NCBI GenBank assembly: GCA_947453945.1 | Contig: CANGJB010000018.1 | Span: forward strand, 1-57,184 | Direction: 5' to 3' | Source: Sphingomonadaceae bacterium | GTDB taxonomy: Bacteria > Pseudomonadota > Alphaproteobacteria > Sphingomonadales > Sphingomonadaceae | Length of the DNA: 57,184 bases | Shown here: one piece after another, positions 51,950 through 57,184 of the stretch | How the letters are laid out: every line of letters starts with the position of its first letter | Position numbering within the stretch: the stretch's first letter is position 1 | Notes under the pieces: generated by a model | Seen by the model: the letters and a program-made list of their open reading frames with translations, nothing else | What the model was told of the DNA's origin: nothing | Database searches by the model: none | Made by a program: the position numbers and the translations under genes

Positions 51950-52809
51950 GGATTGCATTCCCCGCAGTGCATCGGATCCGCGCTTGCCGCGCTGGCCGGG
52001 CGCTCTTCGCGGAGGCCGCAGCCTTCGCAGCCCCACACCTCGGCGCGTGTCAGGTGCGTCGGGCTGGCGCACCATGCACATGGCAAGCCCGCAACCCGTC
52101 CGTTCACGGCAAAGCCGGGCCGCGTGCAGACAGGGCAGCGGCTGCGCGATCGGCGGACCAGATCGATCATCGCCCGCTTGATCGCCCGCATCCTGCGCGG
52201 GTTGCGATGCGCGCGCATATCCGTTTCGATGTGCGCCGCGCCGGTCAGCGCAATGGTTCTCTCGATCACGGCGGCAAGCTCTGCAGCCGTGGCGACGGAC
52301 TTGAACAGGGCGATATGGGGCGCGGGCTCTCCGTCCAGCACGCCCATCACGATCACGCCAGAGACAGGGAAGCCGGCCTGTGCGGCAAAGGCCGTGCCGG
52401 CCGCGCATGTCGTCACTTGCGCATGGGCGAAGTTGGTATCCAGCGACGCATGGTGGCCGACAAGCTCCAGCCCGCTTGTCCGGTCAATCAGCAGCACCAG
52501 TTCGCGGCCCAGCACGGCGAATGGCATGTGCGGGTGCGGGCCGAAGCTGCCCTCGCTGGCCAGCCCCACTTGCGCATCGCCTGCAAGCGCAAAAGCCGCC
52601 GCGATCTTGGCACGCGCTGCATCGATCGGGGTGCCGATGCGCGCTATATCGCGGCTGAAGGTGCCGAAGGCGTCGGTATCGAGCCCTTGCGCCACCTTCA
52701 CATCAAGGCCAAGGAACCGCGCGGCGATGGGGGTGAGCACCTGCTCCTTGCCGTGCATTGTCGCCAGAACGGCGCGGGCGCCGTGCCAGGGCGGCGGCGC
52801 TTCCGCCAT
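51946..52809 (-). CDS. DUF6671 family protein with zinc-binding C-terminus
   Basis: The 287-residue product begins ATMHGKEQVLTPIAARFLGL and continues LGLDVKVAQGLDTDAFGTFSR and LASEGSFGPHPHMPF; the C-terminus has a cysteine-rich zinc ribbon (CPVCTRPGF, GLPCAWC, CEGCGL, MHCGECNP). This fits the DUF6671 family, which I know as a frequent neighbour of DabA-type genes and whose function is not established. It starts three bases after the dabA stop, so it is co-transcribed with dabBA. A role in zinc or bicarbonate handling is a guess. Confidence 0.75.
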   Translation of the reverse strand: MAEAPPPWHGARAVLATMHGKEQVLTPIAARFLGLDVKVAQGLDTDAFGTFSRDIARIGTPIDAARAKIAAAFALAGDAQVGLASEGSFGPHPHMPFAVLGRELVLLIDRTSGLELVGHHASLDTNFAHAQVTTCAAGTAFAAQAGFPVSGVIVMGVLDGEPAPHIALFKSVATAAELAAVIERTIALTGAAHIETDMRAHRNPRRMRAIKRAMIDLVRRSRSRCPVCTRPGFAVNGRVAGLPCAWCASPTHLTRAEVWGCEGCGLREERPASAASADPMHCGECNP

Positions 52810-52812
52810 GGC

Positions 52813-55221
52813 TCAGACTGCCATTTCCGCCGCCGCCTGCACCGGGGACGCTTCGCTGGCCGCTTCCCACCGGAGATCGCCGGCATAGCGCCATGCGAGC
52901 TGTCCCGTCTCATCAATGGCAAAGAGATGCAGCCAGCGGTTGTCGAACAGCGCACGCACTCCGGCGTGCTTTTCCAGCACAGCCGTCATCGCCTCACGCG
53001 GGGCCTCGATGCACACCGAAAGCCGCAGCGGCTCGTGCATCAGCGTGTGCCCGTCATGGACCGATTGCCAGGGCAGGCCCGCGCGCAGCGGGCCGCCATT
53101 GCCTTCGATCACGCCGATCCCGCCGACGACATTGTGCAGCAGCTTGTTGCCTCCGCCGAACAGCTCCGGCGCCACGCTCGAACCATAGTACTGTAGGCTG
53201 ATCCAGCTCGCGACGACAACCGGCGCAGTCATGATCAGTTCGAGCACGCTGAACGCCTTGTCCTGCTGCCAGACATAGTCGTGCAGGAAGGCGCGGCCCT
53301 CAAGGCTCTTGCCAGCGGTGCGTGCACGCGGCGCGGCGATGAAGGCCTTGCAGCCGGCCAGCGCCCATTCGGCGCGGGTTTCGGACCAGTCGCGGCTGCG
53401 CTTGATCACGCTGGCGTCGCTATCCGCGCGCGGCAGGCGCAGCGCCCGCTCGCCGCGGGTGAGCACACCGGCCGCCGCCAGCCAGCTTTCCGCCTGCGCG
53501 ATCGCCTCACCATGCACTTCGCTATAGTGGTCCTCGGTGTAGAGCGTGATCGTGTCGGTGGTCGTATCGTGCAGCGCGGGAAGGAACAGCGTGGTGGCGG
53601 GGATCACAATGCCCCGCTCGATCAGCCCCGCACGCACCATCGGCTCATTCAGCAGCCCCGCCAGCAGCCGCGCGTTGACCTCGCCCGAATAGCCGCCGCA
53701 GGCGCCGCAGTGCAGGCCGCTGGCATGCGGGTTGTTGACCACATTGGCGCCGTGCCCGACAAGCAGGACCAGCGGCGCGAAATCCGTGGTGAGCGACATC
53801 GCGCCCAGGACCGAGGCAGCCATGGCGATGCGCGTGGCGGCATCCGGCGCAGGATCGGCGAAAGGCTTGGGATCGCGCGGCGCCTGATTGGCCTTGAGGC
53901 CCAGCGCATCCTTGATCAGCTTGCCGATATAGATCGGGCCTGCCGCCTCGACGAACGCGAAGGACGAAACCGCCGCCAGCTTGAACCGGCCCCAGGCGCG
54001 CGCGGCGCGCGCAGTGTGGCGGGCATGGGTCGCGCCCGCCCCGCCGGTGCGGCTGGTGATCCCGGCGTTCAGGAGCACCGGCAGGCGGTGTTCGTGAACG
54101 TCAGAGGCAAAGCGCTGGTGCGAGGCGGTGAGGCCGAAGAACCCGGCAAAGCCCAGTGTCTGGATGCGCCGATCAAGCGATTCCAGCGCGCGGCGGAACA
54201 ATTCGGAGCGCACGTCGATGCAGAACGCGGCCTGCAGCATGGGCGGCTCGCGCTCTGTCAGGCTCCGCGGCGCGGCGAGCGTTTCGGCAAGGGCCGATTG
54301 GCCAGCGCGCTCGGCGGCTTCCTGCAGGATGGCGCCTACGATGTGGTCCTCGCCGAGGGCCAGCGGCTCCTCGTGCGCGGCGATGGTCGCCAGCCACCCA
54401 TGGCCGATCTCGGCCCCGTAGCGGTCCAGCAGCGCTTGCTCCCACAAGAGACGAATGGTCAGGAAATCGGTGATGGTCTCGTCGCTGCGCCCGGCCAGTT
54501 CGGCCTGCCACAGTTCGTAGCGCGCGACATGCGCCCAGCCGCCGAGCGAGACGAGCAGGCTGTGAAAGTAGGTTTCCAGCGCCGCGGGCGGCAGCTGAAG
54601 TGCGGCGACCGCGCTGGCGAGCGCTTCGGCCGCGCGTTCCGGCGCATCGGCTACGAAGCTGCCGAAGCCGGTGAGGCCCGCGATTTCAGGCGTCAGATCG
54701 TGCGAGGCGACCGCTTGCCATGCGGCATAGGCGCCCTTGCCGCGCGGTGCGGCCCATAGCGCCTGGCCCTGATCGAAATAGCCGCCCGCCCAGGCGCCGA
54801 AGCGCTCGGCGATCACGCCCGGCCAATCGATGCCCGATGCCTTGGCGGCCAGATCGGCCACAGTGGGCACGGCCCTGATCGGCGCCGGATCATGGGCGAT
54901 CGCGGCGCGCAGTGCAGCGAGCGACGCCGGTTTGCCGGAATGGGGCGATGCCGCGAGTGCGGCGGCGAGATCCGCTTCGGTGATGGCGCCGCTGGCGATC
55001 CGATCACGGTACCACTGGCGCGGCATGGTGACCGGCGTGCCGGACACGCGCGCCATCAGCGCGGCGGTTTCTGCGAGGTGCAGACCGGTCTGCCCGAGAT
55101 ACGGGTTGACCGCGACGCTGGAGGCAAGCGGCCAGACCGGCGGAATGGCGCGCGCTGCGCCATCGGCGGCAACCTTGAGCCGGGCGATGGTCTGGCTGTT
55201 GTCGGCGGGGATCATGAGCAT
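52813..55221 (-). CDS. dabA: Inorganic carbon transporter subunit DabA (DUF2309)
   Basis: An 802-residue DUF2309 protein with a beta-carbonic-anhydrase-like zinc site: cysteine and aspartate in [11 protein letters not shown] (about residue 335), histidine and cysteine in [17 protein letters not shown] and HCGACGG (about 490-505). DabA works with the membrane subunit DabB to take up and hydrate CO2 to bicarbonate in an energy-coupled way. ATG 55221 follows AAAGGAT; an ATG at 55215 would be two residues shorter. The frame runs 68 codons further upstream without DabA-like sequence. Gene order dabB-dabA-DUF6671. The carrier is not known to fix CO2 by a Calvin cycle here, so the role may be bicarbonate supply for carboxylases. 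Confidence 0.92.
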   Translation of the reverse strand: MLMIPADNSQTIARLKVAADGAARAIPPVWPLASSVAVNPYLGQTGLHLAETAALMARVSGTPVTMPRQWYRDRIASGAITEADLAAALAASPHSGKPASLAALRAAIAHDPAPIRAVPTVADLAAKASGIDWPGVIAERFGAWAGGYFDQGQALWAAPRGKGAYAAWQAVASHDLTPEIAGLTGFGSFVADAPERAAEALASAVAALQLPPAALETYFHSLLVSLGGWAHVARYELWQAELAGRSDETITDFLTIRLLWEQALLDRYGAEIGHGWLATIAAHEEPLALGEDHIVGAILQEAAERAGQSALAETLAAPRSLTEREPPMLQAAFCIDVRSELFRRALESLDRRIQTLGFAGFFGLTASHQRFASDVHEHRLPVLLNAGITSRTGGAGATHARHTARAARAWGRFKLAAVSSFAFVEAAGPIYIGKLIKDALGLKANQAPRDPKPFADPAPDAATRIAMAASVLGAMSLTTDFAPLVLLVGHGANVVNNPHASGLHCGACGGYSGEVNARLLAGLLNEPMVRAGLIERGIVIPATTLFLPALHDTTTDTITLYTEDHYSEVHGEAIAQAESWLAAAGVLTRGERALRLPRADSDASVIKRSRDWSETRAEWALAGCKAFIAAPRARTAGKSLEGRAFLHDYVWQQDKAFSVLELIMTAPVVVASWISLQYYGSSVAPELFGGGNKLLHNVVGGIGVIEGNGGPLRAGLPWQSVHDGHTLMHEPLRLSVCIEAPREAMTAVLEKHAGVRALFDNRWLHLFAIDETGQLAWRYAGDLRWEAASEASPVQAAAEMAV

Positions 55222-55247
55222 GGGAGCGATCCTTTGGGGGAAAGGGA

Positions 55248-55283
55248 GAGCGGGTTCAGGCGCGTGTTTAGGCGGATGTTCAG
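55248..55283 (-). repeat. Three 12-bp repeats placing successive in-frame stops at the dabB end
   Basis: Units GAGCGGGTTCAG, GCGCGTGTTTAG and GCGGATGTTCAG (plus strand, 55248-55283) repeat in register. On the coding minus strand each has a TGA, TAA or TGA in the dabB frame (55280-55282, 55268-55270, 55256-55258), so dabB ends in three tandem stop codons 12 bases apart. Confidence 0.7.
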
Positions 55284-56857
55284 GTAGGCCGCCTGAGGGC
55301 CCAGCCGCCGAGCATCCGGTCGAACAGTGCGTTGGCGTAGAGGCCGTTGGACAAGTGGACACGCAGCCCCGCCGCTGCCGGGTGATAGGCCCAGAGCGGG
55401 AACATCGACTGCGCGACGGCGACAAGGCCGAAGCTCAGCACCGCAAGCACCATCAGCGTCCATTCGAGCGGCCCCGGCGCGGGCGTGGCGGGCAGCGTCC
55501 CGGCGGTGAGCCAGAGCGCGAGGCCATGGAGCGCGAAGTAGCCGATCGAGGCTGCAACCGCGTAAACCGCCATCCTCCGGGTCAGGGCGCGCGGTGCACT
55601 GTCGGCAAGGCCTTGCGCGAAAAGGTAGGCCACGCCGAAGATCAGGATGGCCCCTAGCGCGATGGCTTGCGGTGACTTGTGGTGGAAGCCGGGCAGGGCA
55701 TCGAAGGCCAGGCTCATCAGCGCGTAGATCGCCAGTGCCGCGAGGAACGCGCGGCCGACCGCCGCAGGGCGGGGGATCGCGACCGGCCCCGGGCGCCGCG
55801 CTGCCGCGATCTGCTCCACCGCCCCGCCCGAGGCGAGGAAGGCATGCGCCTTGTAGAGCGAGTGCAGCACGATGTGCAGCAGCGCGAGCGGGAACAGCGC
55901 CAGCCCGCATTGCATGATCATGAAGCCCATCTGGCCGACGGTCGACCAGGCGAGCGAGGTCTTGATGGCGGGCTGGGTGAGCATGACGAGCCCGCCGAAC
56001 AGCGCGGTGAAACCCCCGGCCATGACCAGCACCGCGAGCACGCCGGGGGCCAGCAGCATGACATCGGCAAAACGGATGAGGAGGAATCCGCCCGCGTTGA
56101 TCACACCGGCGTGGAGCAGCGCGGAGACCGGGGTGGGCGCTTCCATCACTTCCGTCAGCCAGCCATGCAGCGGGAATTGCGCAGACTTGAGCAATGCGGC
56201 CAGCGCCAGCAGCCCGGCAGCGGCCATGACCGCGTATCCGCCCATGCCGGCATGGGCAGCGGCGAGGATCGCGGCAATATCGGCCGTGCCATAGGCCTTG
56301 AGCATCAGCAGCGCTGCGCCCAGCAGCGCGGCATCCCCGGCGCGGGCGGTGACGAACTTCTTGCGCGCGGCGCGCTGCGCGGCGACCCGTTCGGGATAGA
56401 ACAGCAGCAACTTGTGGAGCGCGAGGCTGGTCGCGATCCACGCCAGAACGAGTTGCACAAGCGAGCCCGCCGTCACCAGCAGCACGACCATCGCCAGCGT
56501 CGTCGTCAGCCAGGCCATGAACACGCCGTGGCGCGCTTCGCCATCCAGATAGACGCGGGCGTAGCGCACCACGATCCAGCCGATGAAACTGACGAGCAGC
56601 AGCATGGTTGCGCTGATAAGGTCGAGCCGGAAGGCCAACAGCGGCAGGGCAGGGCCGGCGGCCGCCAGCGTGAGCGTGGCCGGACCGCCGATAGCCAGGG
56701 CCGCCATCGCGCCTCCGGCCAGAGCGGCGGCGAGAAATGCGAGCGTCTCGATCATGGCCAGCGTGCCGCGGCCGATGCGGCCGGGCTGAGCGAACCCGAG
56801 CGCGGCGGCGATCAGCAGCAGTGCGGGCGTGGCAAGGACCAGAAGGTGAAGGGGCAT
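55280..56857 (-). CDS. dabB: Inorganic carbon transporter membrane subunit DabB (NuoL/MrpA-like)
   Basis: A 525-residue polytopic protein of the proton-pumping NADH dehydrogenase subunit 5 (NuoL/MrpA) family, with about 13 helices. The core is [31 protein letters not shown], including a conserved glutamate and lysine-containing helices; it is shorter than NuoL, as in DabB. It supplies the cation gradient used by DabA. GGAG stands eight bases before the ATG at 56857. It lies 58 bases before dabA and heads the minus-strand operon, divergent from the LysR-type gene. No other complex I subunit genes are near, which argues against a respiratory role. Confidence 0.87.
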   Translation of the reverse strand: MPLHLLVLATPALLLIAAALGFAQPGRIGRGTLAMIETLAFLAAALAGGAMAALAIGGPATLTLAAAGPALPLLAFRLDLISATMLLLVSFIGWIVVRYARVYLDGEARHGVFMAWLTTTLAMVVLLVTAGSLVQLVLAWIATSLALHKLLLFYPERVAAQRAARKKFVTARAGDAALLGAALLMLKAYGTADIAAILAAAHAGMGGYAVMAAAGLLALAALLKSAQFPLHGWLTEVMEAPTPVSALLHAGVINAGGFLLIRFADVMLLAPGVLAVLVMAGGFTALFGGLVMLTQPAIKTSLAWSTVGQMGFMIMQCGLALFPLALLHIVLHSLYKAHAFLASGGAVEQIAAARRPGPVAIPRPAAVGRAFLAALAIYALMSLAFDALPGFHHKSPQAIALGAILIFGVAYLFAQGLADSAPRALTRRMAVYAVAASIGYFALHGLALWLTAGTLPATPAPGPLEWTLMVLAVLSFGLVAVAQSMFPLWAYHPAAAGLRVHLSNGLYANALFDRMLGGWALRRPT

Positions 56858-56941
56858 GCGCGGCGCTCCGCTTGAGGGGCTTTCGAAGTTGCCCTGATCC
56901 TAGCGAAACCGCGACCGCGCAAAAAATTCATTGTTTAGCCG

Positions 56942-56968
56942 ATATCGTTCGTTTTAAGTGAACGATAT
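56942..56968. promoter_or_regulatory. Perfect 9+9 inverted repeat overlapping the LysR-type gene start
   Basis: ATATCGTTC (56942-56950) and GAACGATAT (56960-56968) are exact inverted copies separated by 9 bases. The right arm covers the first two bases of the LysR-type gene's ATG at 56967. This is a likely autoregulatory and dab operon operator. Confidence 0.7.
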
Positions 56969-57184
56969 GGCTGAGCTCAATTACAACCATCTCCGCTATT
57001 TCTGGGCCGTCGCGCAGGATGGAAACCTTTCGCGCACGGCAGAGCGCCTCAATGTCTCGCAGTCCGCGCTTTCGGTGCAGATTCGCAAACTGGAGGACCG
57101 GCTGGGGCATGCGCTGTTCGAGCGACGCGGCCGCGCGCTGCACCTGACTGAAGCGGGCCGGATCACGCTCGATCACGCTCAGGC
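56967..57184 (+). CDS. LysR-family regulator (5' part; runs off window end)
   Basis: The first 72 residues are visible before the window ends. The N-terminus ELNYNHLRYFWAVAQDGNL and helix-turn-helix LSRTAERLNVSQSALSVQIR followed by KLEDRLGHALFERRGRAL are a standard LysR DNA-binding domain; the opening NYNHLRYFWAV resembles NhaR-like members. It is divergent from dabBA with the symmetrical element at 56942-56968 over its start, so it probably controls that operon. Its effector domain is outside the window. Confidence 0.9.
   Translation, partial: MAELNYNHLRYFWAVAQDGNLSRTAERLNVSQSALSVQIRKLEDRLGHALFERRGRALHLTEAGRITLDHAQ

Noticed and set aside
52813..55425. Longer dabA product starting at 55425
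   Set aside because: The extra 68 codons are Ser/Thr/Arg-rich, overlap the dabB end in another frame and lack a ribosome-binding site; the start at 55221 does have one.
1..57184. CRISPR array, transposase, integrase or prophage
   Set aside because: No regularly spaced repeats, terminal inverted repeats or related proteins were seen on either strand.

Overview
The window is GC-rich chromosomal DNA from an alphaproteobacterium, most likely a member of the Sphingomonadales (Novosphingobium/Sphingomonas-like). That placement is inferred from gene content (class I PHA synthase with an AT-hook phasin, TonB receptor beside YtcJ-like amidohydrolases, short-genus-type LptF/LptG pair, Fe-S bacterial photolyase) and was not tested by any search. 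There is no phage, transposase, integrase or CRISPR array. The only RNA gene seen is tRNA-Cys.

Layout. 1-2351: end of a DUF697 membrane protein gene and a divergent YojI/SyrD-type peptide exporter behind an unusually AT-rich intergenic stretch. 2660-11027: housekeeping genes (LOG-family hydrolase; glmM, a DUF1272 zinc protein and thiD in one operon; a dicarboxylate/cation symporter; an AI-2E family permease; a GNAT-like protein divergent from a fatty acid desaturase). 11024-13616: a compact sulfide/persulfide detoxification locus (bigR, membrane rhodanese and TauE-like exporter on one strand, blh dioxygenase on the other, with a perfect 17-bp palindrome between them). 13600-15937: lptF-lptG. 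16047-19604: clpS, then a PHA module (phasin with a DNA-binding-like N-terminus, phaC). 19754-22474: aminotransferase, crotonase, tRNA-Cys, and the remnant of a Cds1-type cysteine desulfhydrase.

22611-31629 looks like one uptake-and-oxidation locus for an unknown compound: TonB receptor, two exported YtcJ-like amidohydrolases, a lipoprotein PQQ dehydrogenase and an AraC-type regulator. 32385-35667 is an operon of a vWA/TadG-like protein and two TadE-like pseudopilins without the rest of the Tad machinery. 35664-43144: small membrane protein, aminotransferase, a large autotransporter, and a divergent OmpR-type two-component system whose promoter region carries paired repeats. 43085-46501 is a three-domain fusion (GH18-like, NodB deacetylase, GT2).

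The most unusual part is 46793-57184. Three photolyase/cryptochrome-family genes are stacked with GTGA overlaps: one whose FAD half precedes its alpha/beta half (apparent circular permutation), one conventional photolyase/cryptochrome, and one Fe-S (6-4)-type photolyase with all four cluster cysteines. An extradiol dioxygenase-like gene follows in the same direction. Converging on it is a dabB-dabA-DUF6671 operon (inorganic carbon uptake) with a divergent LysR-type regulator whose own start codon overlaps a perfect 9+9 inverted repeat.
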